A stretch of DNA of 64,000 bases from Aphrophora alni (Eukaryota > Arthropoda > Insecta > Hemiptera > Aphrophoridae). Positions 25,780-36,019 of the stretch are shown here, piece after piece. The stretch spans positions 91,342,301 to 91,406,300 of the forward strand of contig OY740770.1 of assembly GCA_963513935.1 (NCBI GenBank), given 5' to 3'. A program made the translations under genes and the position numbers. Each line of letters begins with the position of its first letter. The first letter of the stretch is position 1. The notes under the pieces are model-generated. The model searched no databases, was not told where the DNA came from, and saw nothing but the letters and a program-made list of their open reading frames with translations.

Positions 25780-26900
25780 TTTGCATTTACTACGAAATGT
25801 AATTTAATTAGATTTTATATTTTACCAGTCAAAAAATCACAAAAGATTGCAATTTAATTCGTATATCTAAATAACCCGTTTTTAAGTCTATTTGTTTTTC
25901 ACACTCAATTAAAAAAAGAGGATTTTTTTCTAGAAATGTTTTTATTTTATTTTTTATACAACTGATTGTCACGTCTTTGGTAATATGGTGATTGAAATCT
26001 GCTGTAAAAAATCATACACGAGCTCTTTATTTCCATTCATATTATCACGAGGATAATATTTTGAAATTCAAATAGAGTTTTTCGCATTCTCGGAATAATC
26101 AAAATTACTATTTCTAAAGTGTCTGTTTATTGAAATCCCATGATTACATATCGATCCTCTAACATAGATGATGTTTTCATCGTACAAGTTTGAGATTTCG
26201 TATTAGGAAGCGAAGAGTGCTTGTTCAGAAACTATCCCCTGAAAGGTAATTAAATATTTCAGGGTTGATCTTTTTCAATTAAAGTAAAGATAATTTTATT
26301 TTGTCATCAACTCGTACGTACGGCATTTTCCACACAATTTTTGTTATGGGTAGTTTGTAACCTGTTGCTGTAGTTCAACTTTCGCATTTTTATCTGAAGA
26401 AAATTTTAGAAGTACCAATTCTTGTTTTACGTTTAAAATAATATGTTTGTAACCTTCAATAAAACAAACCCATATTCTCAGGGGTATACTAAATGAAAAT
26501 GATTATTTTTAATTTAATTCTTATTCTGATTTTAACCAACTAAACTTCTCAAGTGAATTAATCTCTCCTGGACGTAATGTTAAAATATGTTTCATTGTAT
26601 TTGTGATACCTACATTTTTAACTCTGTCAATATCTTTTCCACATAATTTGTAACAAGTTTCTACAAACGGACCTATTGAATTATTAAGCAATTTAGAGGA
26701 TTCATCTGCTATTTCAACGTTTGTAATATTTGTCCCTCTATCAAAAGAAATCTTTTATTTCACAATGATTAAACATCTGTCTGATGTAAGGGAATCCATC
26801 GATATTTACGAACGAATTTGATGAGAATGGATTACGTGAGTGATATTAAAATATCTAATTACTTCACTATTAACAATTAGAGAATCTATATCCAGTACAT
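25780..26900 (-). pseudogene. double jelly-roll major capsid protein, degenerate (element 2)
   Basis: Separate minus-strand pieces correspond in order to the plus-strand capsid gene at 55.85-57.03 kb. An N-terminal piece lies around 26,900-26,800. Next come DIDRVKNVGITNTMKHILTL (open segment 26,799-26,521), CFIEGYKHIILNVKQELVLL (about 26,497-26,344), VWKMPYVRVDDKIKLSLL (about 26,345-26,280), SMLEDRYVIMGFQ (about 26,200-26,100), a piece with FQSPYY near 26,000, and FLEKNPLFLIECEKQIDL near 25,930. The family is the double jelly-roll-like capsid protein of virus-like elements in invertebrate genomes; it would form the hexon-type capsomer. At least five frame changes and several stops make it non-functional. 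Integrase and fibre-like relics lie upstream on the same strand. Confidence in homology is good; exact ends are uncertain. Confidence 0.7.
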
Positions 26901-26997
26901 AGCTCATTATTTGTTCTGTAAATAATATATAACCCTGCAACTAATTTAGAAATATGCGATTAACCAATGTTAGTCTTTTTATGTAGGTTTAAAGACT

Positions 26998-27300
26998 TTA
27001 TGTGCTATCAATGGTTTTGGTATATATTTTAATGTAAATACAAAAAAAAAATACAATAAACATGAAACATGCACAACGTATGACGTCTATTTTAACACTG
27101 GGAATAGATATAATTATTATGTTGTGCTTCTCGAGTGAAGACGAATATTTTTTTCCCGTAGTTTTAGATTTCATAGCAATGGCGAATTTGCTGAAATAAT
27201 TTATCAAAATGAAGATATATTTATAACCTCTATTAACTTTAGCAAACGGTAACATTTCTACAAGATCCACTTAGTCCAAATCATTAAAACATTTACGTTA
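26998..27300 (-). pseudogene. retroviral-type integrase core fragment (Polinton/Ginger-like)
   Basis: The minus-strand frame contains DLVEMLPFAKVNRGYKYIF, then ILINYFSKFAIAMKSKTTGK. This is the start of an rve-type DDE core: the aspartate of DLVEM corresponds to the first catalytic residue, and GYKY-I-hydrophobic-FSKFA matches the beta strands that follow. A short upstream piece with FND and an in-frame stop precedes it. The second aspartate and the glutamate are missing, since the frame decays after TGKK. DLV-D/E-M with GYKYI is characteristic of Maverick/Polinton integrases but also occurs in Ginger-type transposons. It sits about 100 bp upstream of the capsid relic in the same orientation, which favours the virus-like element. 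Confidence 0.6.
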
Positions 27301-27587
27301 AACGTTGCGAAATTTCTAATTTCTAAGAATAAAAAAAATGTTTTTCGTTGTATTATGAATATAAACACGCTATTGGACAGTTTTCATTGTCACTACAAAA
27401 ACACATGTTCGCTCAATAGAAGTATTTCAACATGCTTCCTATGGTATAGAAAATTATCCGGATACAATAAATGTTCAAGAGTTATTAGACTATTTTACTA
27501 AAGGGAAGTTTTCTGTTTTAGTAATATTGATAAGAAACCCGTTTTCTAAACTCTACGTGTGCTTTTTTAATTCAGTCCATTTTTTAA

Positions 27588-27842
27588 CTATGCCCAAATA
27601 AACAAACTTATTATAATTGAGTATGTTATAGTTTCTAATTTAACACTTGATAGCATTACTCTTAAAACGTTACTTATAACAAAGGTTATATTAGGATAAC
27701 CATTATCGTTTTGTTTCAACATATCCTGTTCTGCCTGTTTTAACTCTTTATCTATCACAGGTTTTTCTTTGTTTATATAGATTATCATAAATACAGCGGT
27801 TGAAATAACAATAAAACCGATAAAAGTTGAAATTATTGTCAT
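27588..27842 (-). CDS. small predicted membrane protein, unassigned
   Basis: An 84-codon frame with ATG start. Residues 3-23 form a hydrophobic stretch, probably one membrane segment, followed by a charged region (KEKPVIDKELKQAEQDML) and a second, weaker hydrophobic C-terminus. I do not recognise the family. It lies between the fibre-like and integrase relics on the same strand, so it may be a small gene of the virus-like element. In AT-rich sequence a chance frame of this size is also plausible. Confidence 0.25.
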   Translation of the reverse strand: MTIISTFIGFIVISTAVFMIIYINKEKPVIDKELKQAEQDMLKQNDNGYPNITFVISNVLRVMLSSVKLETITYSIIISLFIWA

Positions 27843-28024
27843 CTTTTTAGTTAAACATGAAGTCCATATTTCATTCTTCTTCAGGGTCTCTAATGTGTAT
27901 ATTTTTCCTTAGTTTTTGATAACTTGTCCTTACTACTATATTGGGTTTAAATAATATGAGCGAGATCAATCATTTCTTTTCTAAATTTCTCTCTATTTTG
28001 TCTTGATTCTTTTTTATTCCTGTT

Positions 28025-28340
28025 GTGGAATCAACTTCAAGCACTCTAAGAGATTCCACTAGTTATTCGAAATTAACTGCATGCGAATATTCTATAGCCT
28101 CCTTCACGTTGAACAATTTATTTCCACCAAAGTTCCATCATCTACTGTCCAACGTTATTACCTTACAGTCCACATACAATTTGTTGGTAGCATCTTCCTT
28201 TTCTATTGGAACTTTCAAGTTACAAATATTGGATTTAAGGACATCAAATAAATTTTACTCGCTCTTACCCATAAAAGAATGTTTAACATACATCAAATTA
28301 AGACTGTCATTGAACTGTCCTTTCTGTACTACTTAGTAAT
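28025..28340 (-). pseudogene. fibre-like repeat protein fragment (element 2)
   Basis: Minus-strand reading gives SLNLMYVKHSFMGKS, a stop, then PIEKEDATNKLYVDCKVITL, a stop, then WNFGGNKLFNVKEAIEY. These correspond to the plus-strand fibre-like gene at about 53.35-53.54 kb, which reads DSLNLKFAECSLLGQ, then MEDAANKYYVDNKVM and WNLGG. The unit (K-x-I-x-N-V, about ten residues, D-A-x-N/T-K-x-Y-V) resembles repeats in phage tail-fibre and virion-fibre proteins. Stops and at least one frame change make it a relic. The match between the two copies, in the same order, is the main support that both come from one element family. Confidence 0.6.
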
Positions 28341-28349
28341 TCAGTATAA

Positions 28350-28600
28350 AAAACACACAACACAATTCTCATAAAAAAATACGCCTAAGTATCAGACGCG
28401 TTTCAACGACAAGGTCGTCCTCTTCAGTGATACACCAGCTACACCAACCAAACCACAACTGTTAAAACAAACCAAAACTGTTGTTGTGGTCTGATACTTA
28501 GGTCTGATACGTATTTTTTTATAAGAATTGTGTTGTGTGTGTTTTTTATACTTTATAGTTTTTCTCATAAGCCAAGATCAACATTTAATATACTTAGTTA
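28350..28600 (-). mobile_element. PLE terminal segment with partial foldback
   Basis: The left part (28,354-28,436) carries the hammerhead-like motif on the minus strand. The right part (about 28,480-28,550) partly repeats the outer sequence in inverted orientation (CTGATACTTAGG, AGAATTGTGTTGTGTG), but lacks the inner ribozyme half. Beyond it, TTCTCATAAGCCAAGATCAA matches, inverted, the flank of the 38.2-kb element. The segment is therefore an end of a Penelope-like element joined to an inverted, shortened copy. Confidence 0.6.
28389..28433 (-). ncRNA. hammerhead-like ribozyme motif (PLE type)
   Basis: Read on the minus strand: stem I GUAUCA pairs perfectly with UGAUAC; then CUGAAGA (CUGANGA core box); then a stem II of GACGAC with GUCGUU closed by CUU; then GAAAC; a very short stem III in ACGCGU; and the GUC cleavage triplet directly before UGAUAC. 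This is the order of a type I hammerhead with minimal stem III, as known from Penelope-like elements. The oddity is one extra G between CUGAAGA and stem II. The 45 nt are identical to the copy at 38,274-38,318. Activity is unknown. Confidence 0.55.
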
Positions 28601-28619
28601 TTGTTAACAACAAACGAAA

Positions 28620-30175
28620 GTAATATTCGAGACAATAAAACAGAAATATAAGGTGAGGCGAGGGTTTTCATAATTATATTAAATAGATTGCTTCATCTGG
28701 ACGTCACGTAAAAGGCTAGTGAGTATTGAACTCATAATGTGTGTTTTGATTTTAAAATTCAGATTTTTTTGCGAGATTTGCATAGTGGATCTCACGGGGT
28801 GTAAAATTCACCAAATAAATAGTTTACAAACTCTATATTACAGAATTCTATACTCAAATAAATGTTCACATTTCTGACTCGGGGTATGATGTGTTTTGTC
28901 ACACACTAATCTTCTGTAAGTAGCTGTAGTAGATATAGTATTCCAATAAAAGCACATCTTGCGCCTAATTTAAGTTTCCTACACTTAGGTGCACTGAGTG
29001 GAATAATATCGTTAACCCTTCCTCAATCAAATATAAAGTGCCTAAACGTCCAAAGACTACAAAATATTCTCGCCCCTTATGTTATTCACTACAATAAATT
29101 TGGAATCTCTCATTCTATTTAGAAAACTTAAAAATGATAAATTCAAAATTGACAAATATTCCAACTTAATTTTAAAATGATGAACTCAACAATAATCTTA
29201 AATCAAAGTTTGTATTTTTATCAATACTATATGATAGAAAATGTCCTTAATAGAATTTTGTTTTATTATTAAATTCGCAACAATTTTAGAAAGTCTGATT
29301 TATTTATTTTTTTATATACACAATAGCAAACATAGTAATGAAACTAAATTTCTAATAATTCAATTTTATAAAAGAAAAACTCCTTAATAAATAATGTTTC
29401 CAACTTCAACTAGCTTAGTGCAAAAGAATTGTTTAAAATAACTGAATGCCTCTTTTCTAAGTGATTTATACTTAATGAGTAGAATTTGTTAATCTGTCTG
29501 TCGATCTGTCATTGGGAGAAATGTAAAACGGTATTCTAATGTCAAATTTTCACTAACATATGTAAACTTACCAAAAATTATTTAATCAACATTAATTAAC
29601 CCTTGAGTCCACATTTCAAATAACAAGATAGTCGAAAGATTGATGGCGTCGCTACCTACACAGATTATATAGTGTTCACCCTTGTCTGTCATTCTATACT
29701 TTACTATGCATAGCCTTCTAATTTCATACAAAGCCTACGTCAAATCAAGGGGGACCTACTTGGATATTCAATATAAGCTTGAGATAACAAATAACGTGTA
29801 TCCTCGATTTTGAAAACAAGGGTAACTCTGTTAAAACTAAATATAAATTGTCAATTCAGTTTCATTATTATATTTATATCCCGAGTTTAACTACTCACTT
29901 GTATTTTAGCTTTGCTATTTTATAATGGACTTACGTATATACAGAAAAATAATAAACAGTGTAAAGACAATATGTGAGCAAACATTTTCACATACAGTAG
30001 GCAAAAATATGAGTTTTCACCGCCCATATTTATTGAGACATGAACTCCGTCCTACAATATGCAATAAACATCTCAGATTATTGTTATGATTTATATTAAA
30101 CATTGAATAACTACGTCCCAGATTAATGTGTTAAACCCCGTGTAAAAATAATAATTCATTTCATGTGGGATTTCC
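28620..30175 (+). repeat. dispersed repeat R1, copy 3 (longest)
   Basis: It contains all landmarks of copies 1 and 2 in order: ATTAAATAGATTGCTTC, GGACGTCACGTAAAAGGC, TTTGTCACACACTAATCTTC, GAATTTGTTAATCTGTCTG, AACCCTTGAGTCCACATTTC, TTGTCTGTCATTCTATA, TAACTACTCACTTGTATTT, ACAGTAGGCAAAAATATGAG and ATTGAATAACTACG. This defines a family at least 1.5 kb long. No coding potential was seen, and I cannot name the element. Confidence 0.5.
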
Positions 30176-30179
30176 AAAG

Positions 30180-30825
30180 TTGGAAAATGGAGAAGGTTTA
30201 AGAGCATAATTTTAAGATGTTATAGAAAAATAAAAAATAAATAAAGTCGAAAACCTTATCAAAATTAAACTATGAAAAATGGAGAACATGTATTTTGATG
30301 TTATGTAAGAAAACTATAATTTTATGTTTGTTTGAAAAATCCTAAGGTGTGTAAATAATCATAGTACCTACTCAGCCCTAGCAAACAATGTAATACAAGC
30401 AAATTCTGTAAATGGAATGCCCTAAAGTTGTTATCACTGTTTTTGCAAGATATATAAGTTCGATTAGTAGATCATGAAGTCAAACCCCCATTTCTGTAGG
30501 TTTTCTAAAACAATTGATACACACGTTTCTTCAACCTTGTAATTGTGTATATAACTGCTACTTCAACTTAAGCTAGGCCTACAAGACGGCTTCGTAGGCC
30601 TACTTATAGGAAGTAGTCTCCACTCGCTAAGCTCGGGTTCGTGATACAAATATCACATTTTCTTCCAACGTTAGGGTTCGAAATTATATTTTTAACAATA
30701 AGCTCTTATTTGTCATCGTATATAGGTTATACCATTATAAGAATAAGTAAATCTGTATTCCTTTATCGGAGATAGTGTGGTTTATGTTGAATAAAACATA
30801 AGATAGAAACCAAAGATTTTATAAA
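30180..30825. other. anonymous DNA with a small hairpin near 30,590
   Basis: The only structure seen is TAGGCCTAC, an 11-nt loop and GTAGGCCTA at about 30,575-30,604, a perfect 9-bp stem. AGGCCTAC-type words recur nearby at about 32,330 and 38,710, so this may be a transposon scar. Confidence 0.4.
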
Positions 30826-30829
30826 TGGC

Positions 30830-31110
30830 CACCATTTTTACATTTTCAATTCAATTTTCCAGAATTTCAATACAGTAGGTTTCTGTAGCACCCTGTAATC
30901 CCTATCTTTAATGTCTTGTCCTTATCTTATTTTTGTGGCCACTGTAGTGTTTATGCTCAGAAAAAAATGACTACGGACAGACGACATTTCGAAAATCACT
31001 TTTTCCTAATGTCATGAAAATGAAAATCAATAAAAAAAAGAGGTCGAAATTTTTGAAGATTACCATACTTAACCGTATACTTTATACACTAGGTTAGTAA
31101 AATTAATAAT
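30830..31110 (+). repeat. dispersed repeat X, copy 2
   Basis: It matches about 3,556-3,860 at GACAGACGACA, TTTCGAAAATCACTTTTTC and TACTTTATACACTA. It follows R1 copy 3, whereas X copy 1 precedes R1 copy 1, so the two repeats are not in fixed order. Confidence 0.4.
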
Positions 31111-31624
31111 TGGGTGAAAGATCTAATCCAAATTTTAAATAATTATCTATTAAAACCACCAGTTTTTTGCAATAATGAATTACAAATACTCGATTTGTTC
31201 TTCTTTCCATAACCTATCCTCTAGTTGCTGTAACATGTAATCGTTCCTTGACACATGCTTAATTTTGACTAAACTACACCATTTCGTGTTTAACACCAGT
31301 TACGCTTCAGATTAGCAAATATGTCTTACACCGACATATTTAATTCAAAAACTGATTCAAATATATTCCAAGACAATTGAAGATGCGATATCGCAGTGTT
31401 TATGCTATCATAACACTTTTCATTAAACGAAATTTTAAATTGAAACAAATAGCAAGCTTGTTGAATTTTTAAGTTTTTAACATTTATCATCCGCCAAGTT
31501 TTTAATGTACATTGTTTGATATCTATTTGTTGCAGTTCAATTTTTTAAGTTGTATTTAGACTTTAAAACTATGAAACAATAAAATTGAGTTATTTTTTAT
31601 TAAAATATATTAATATACAAAATG

Positions 31625-31715
31625 CATGTCAATATATATGTTTATAAATGTTTATATATGTTTATATATGTTTATATATGTTATATATGTTTATATATGT
31701 AATTATATGTTTATA
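31625..31715. repeat. short AT minisatellite, TTTATATATG units
   Basis: Six or more near-perfect copies of a 10-bp unit, ATGTTTATAT, with one copy a base short. The isoleucine/tyrosine-rich open frame across it is a by-product. Confidence 0.8.
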
Positions 31716-31829
31716 ATTTTGTATATACAATTATTACGATTTATATTCAACAAGTGTGTATTGTTGAGATTAAGTGTTTTTTTAAATTTATTTATAAAAA
31801 GTGTTATTATTTACTTCCGTCTACTATAA

Positions 31830-34800
31830 TAGCCATCATTAACGGAGATTTGACGGGTTCAATAACACTGAAATAATTGTAGTTTTAGCATCAGTTGCAA
31901 ATATTTCGGTTGGTTTACAATAATTATAATTGCCAAATGATTGCAATTAGACATTGTATATTTTGTTTTGATGTCAAACCAAAAATATTTACCAAATATA
32001 GAATTGTATTTAAAAATGTTTCTTCCTGCATCTTCCTAAATAAAACCGTTATCCTTAATATAGTGGATATTATTAAAACTAAAATGTTATAGAAGGCTCA
32101 AGCCCCTCAACAAAACAATTTATGCTAATAAAATGAAGACTTTAAACACAAATTATATATTATATAAAAATATTAGTTATATTGGAAAATATCACATATC
32201 TATACAACTGGGAAACTATCAAGCTGCTTTCCTATAATATTCTTGACATAATAATCTGCAGTTGATACGATTTTAAGTACAGATCCTTCACCAAGTTGTA
32301 CATCAGCATCAACCATATAATTAGTAGGCCTACCACTATCATATAAATAATAATATTAATTCCATACTTTTTGCTTTACTCCTCATAAAAACACCAAATG
32401 GGCACCAGTCACAAAAACCTACCAACCGATCAATAGTACAGTATGATCATGGCTTGTTTTTTCTCTACAATTCTTGAGTAGCTTGTCCTAGATTTATTTC
32501 ACTGCAGCTAACTTACTTTCTATTTTCCACTCCACTCTGGTTTCCCTCTCAAATCTGATACAGTTTATAAGGAAGTTGAACCTTTCCCTAGACATTGTCT
32601 TCCTATATCTAAAAACACAATGTGAGTCATCTAACATCATAAGTGTAAGAAGATAATTGTCTTTCATTACAAAAATAATATATATATTAATAATAAAAAT
32701 ATAACAGTATACCTTATACAGCTTTTAACTCCATGGATACCTTAGATATAGTAACATTTAGTTTAGAATATTATAGTTTTGAATTTGAATTTCTTTTTTG
32801 GTTTTCTCTAACATTATTAGCATAATGTCCTCACTTAAAAAAATGATTTATTTATTCTAAGGGATCGCATTTGCGTATTTCGTTGGCTCAGGCTGCATAT
32901 GTGTTATGTTTTTACGTGTTTTTTTTTTGTTTTTTTTTTTTTCAATTTGGAGTATGTTCTTTGCTAACCATTTTTAACCTTTTCTCCCCATACAATATTC
33001 CTCTTCAATATTGACTAGAAGATCATTACAAATATTATCAACAAAATCTATTTTTTTTTCGACCTCTTGCCGAAGCAGTGATATTGTTTTATGTTCATTG
33101 TTCAGATGTTATTTCACGATTTTCCCGCAGACTTTTAGTGGATGCTGGTTCACAATATTTCTCCACATCTTAAACGTGGTTTACAGTTTTATTGCTTACG
33201 TCATTACTCCTGAGCCATTCTGCCTTCAACATTCCCCGCTTCAAGCCTCCTCGACCCTCCCGGGTAATACTTCCTACACAAACAAGGGTATATGTGCTCC
33301 GGCCCGCTTCCTACACAAACAAGGCTCATCTCGAAACTCTAGCCTACGTAACAATAAAAGTTAAAAACGAACGCCAATAGTATACAAAGTTTACTTACCA
33401 AATATTAACAATAGCGTACTACAGATTTTCTGTTAAGATTCGTACTTTATTAATAATATACGTTGAAAATGCATCCGCGAAATATAAAACTACTACTAAT
33501 AATACTCCTAATTATCGTGCAACTTTTTTCTATACATAAAATTTGCGTGGTACCTAAAGGTAATTGAAATATAACAGGAATACAACAACATTATACATCC
33601 ACTTGTCAGGACAGTCGAAACGATACTAAAGGAGGGGATCACACTAAAAAAGAAATGGTTGTAGGCTTAGAGGGAATGAAGCCAGTCACGATTGCAATGG
33701 CGGCTCAAGTCAAAAAGACGTATATTAGTATTATAGGGTTAAGGAGTTACACCCAATTGAGTAAACCAATAATTAGGATGTTTAGTAATAAATTTCTTTG
33801 AAACTAAAATAAACTAACGATTTATATACAATGTTTGCAATTTTGTTTTTCATTATTAAATGGATGCATCTCAAACAATACTCCACAGATCTAGGGCGTT
33901 AACGCAGCTGGGAATGGATTTTTGCCTAATCTATGAAAATTACACTAACACGTTAATATTATGTTTTACTTTTACAATAAAAAATGTATTATATAATAAT
34001 TGTATAAAACAATAATACCAAATAACAAACAATTTCAGATTTTATACAATTATTTTTCAGATACTAAACCAATTAAAAATATATTTTTTTAGTTTCTTTA
34101 CTTCTATAGAAAATTTCCTTACCGAAATGACGATAAAAATAACCTTGTTAATAATTGATCTGAACTAATAAACGTGATTACGTCATACTTATACGGTTAC
34201 TAATTTTGTTTGAACATGGACAATGTGTTTTAAGCGACTTAATGTAAATTTCCAATATCGTTGTTGTTGGCGTTCAAGTAATTACTTTTATTTCTAAAAA
34301 CCTATGTCTTTCTCATAAAATGTTTTCATAACTAAGACACATTTTGTTGTGCATTTAAAATAGTTTTAAAAAAAATCAATAGAAGTAAATCAAGTGCATC
34401 TATGCTATATTTATTAAAAATTAATTCAAATATTTAATCACATATATTCACATGTATCTGGCTTAGTCTGTGAATATAAAGAACTACCTTTATATATAAA
34501 ATGCTCTTTAAGAAGTGGAAGTGTAAATTACACTTTGGAACTAACCCGAGTTCTCTCCTCATAACGACATAACCTCTACGTGTAGAAACTTGAAATTACA
34601 GTTCAAGAGCGTTGTATTGATAATAGAGAATGAAAGAATCTGCAATCTTACATCGGATGTAATATTCATAGAGTAGTAACATTATCTCCACGAATATCTC
34701 AAGAAAATATCTGTCTGTTAATGACATACTATGTTGTTTTACGATATCAAGTATAAATGGGCATTATTCAAAGTTGGTTCTATGTTCCGCACTTGTGATT

Positions 34801-35485
34801 CACAAGATTGAGAGCTAGATAAACAAAATATTTAATATGTAACGGCTTTTGTAAGGATATAGGTTTTATTATCGATGGTCTGGTGCCAGCTTCTGCTTGA
34901 TATCCATAGCATGTCATAGTTTGTAGATGGTGAACACCGTTATGTCAGATATAGAAGAGTTCTTATCACGACATGTTAAGATGGATATCGTGTGTCCATT
35001 ATATACAGTTAAAACATGGTGAAGTTGTCGTTCATACCAAATAAAGAATTGACCTTGTTATCTAACCTTTCATTTAAATGGGTTGTAAATGTACCAAGTT
35101 TAAGTAGTCTAAATAATTAGTTTACTTTATTTGATAGGTCTAAAATCTATCAAAAAGTCTAAAACCTTTAATCGAACTAAGAGACTTACATAGTATTTGG
35201 ACCAAACACTGGAGTCGTGATGTGAATAAAAGTGGCTATCAAGTCTAATAATCCTCAATGTAAATACCCTACGGCCGTTTGCAATATAAATTACACTTTA
35301 TATTCAATGCAGTCTTTAGATGGGGTTAAATTCATGGTACAAATAAAATAAATAAATATCTAATTCAAAACACTACATTTTGTTGTATCCCTTAAACAAA
35401 AACTGACGAATAGTTAAATAATTTTTTTTTTAATATACAAATATATAACACTAAACATTTTATCTGAATAATTGATCTTGTTTCT
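31830..35485. other. anonymous DNA without recognised genes
   Basis: Short frames only. Around 33,240-33,340 the words CTTCCTACACAAACAAGG occur twice about 42 bp apart in slightly GC-richer sequence. A region near 34,520-35,030 has somewhat higher GC and could be an old element, but no family was recognised. Confidence 0.45.
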
Positions 35486-35488
35486 ATT

Positions 35489-35713
35489 TTGTATTTCGTA
35501 TGTTCCGAGTATTATATCATTCGTGGAAACCTACACACTGGCCGTGAAATGATTTTCGATTTTACTTATAAACAGCAGAAATATAAACTTAATATGAAGA
35601 CCTGGTTAGCGCTACTTGGCGTTTTATTAAAATGTAAATGTAATTTCGTAGCCATAGACGACAAGTTAGTTGGTAAAATAACAGAACAGACGTTTGATTA
35701 TCTTCACGTTTAA
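35489..35713 (+). CDS. small unassigned ORF
   Basis: A 74-codon frame starting at a non-ATG codon, with less AT-biased codons than its surroundings (GCGCTACTTGGCG, ATAGACGACAAG). It has a mixed, protein-like composition: REMIFDFTYKQQKYKLNMKT, a leucine-rich centre, a C-x-C pair, then IDDKLVGKITEQTFDYL. I do not recognise the family. It could be an exon or a gene fragment of a degenerate virus-like element. No neighbours help, and a chance frame cannot be excluded. Confidence 0.3.
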   Translation: MYFVCSEYYIIRGNLHTGREMIFDFTYKQQKYKLNMKTWLALLGVLLKCKCNFVAIDDKLVGKITEQTFDYLHV

Positions 35714-35949
35714 GAAAAAAACTCATAATGAGACATGAACAGCAAGTAGGGAGAGACTAAATAACATCAAAACATACATCAATATCATAAGGATAGTATC
35801 TGCCTATACATTATTTCTAACTACTTTGTAAATTTTCATACGATTTTGTAGTATTTATAAGAAAATAAATTTGTATACTGTTACTTGAAATAATTTATTC
35901 CACACTTATTTTTTTCAGGTTAATAGACAGCACTGATGATCTAACCACA

Positions 35950-36017
35950 TAGTTTTATTGGAAGCATGTTGAGCCCATAATCCAGAGGTCCGTGGATCAT
36001 AACCACGTTCTGCTACA
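35950..36017 (+). pseudogene. initiator-Met tRNA-like relic
   Basis: From about 35,959 the sequence follows eukaryotic initiator tRNA-Met: GGAAGCATGTTGAGCCCATA with a CAT anticodon at 35,976-35,978, then ATCCAGAGGTCC, a T-arm GTGG with loop ATCATAA and CCAC, and a 3' acceptor-like TTCTGCTAC. The 5' half is disrupted: an AGCA start is visible near 35,932, followed by extra sequence. It lacks a good A box and full acceptor pairing, so it is a tRNA pseudogene or the head of a tRNA-derived SINE. No T-rich terminator is close. Confidence 0.5.
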
Positions 36018-36019
36018 CA

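Noticed and set aside
27405..27585. Plus-strand frame with EVFQHASYGIENYPD and NVQELLDYFTKGK
   Set aside because: Composition looks protein-like, but it has no start, no recognised family, and lies opposite the virus-like fragments. Left unassigned.
28025..28336. 103-codon plus-strand frame starting MESTSSTLRDS
   Set aside because: The opposite strand carries the fibre-like repeat relic that matches the 53-kb gene; the plus frame is a shadow.
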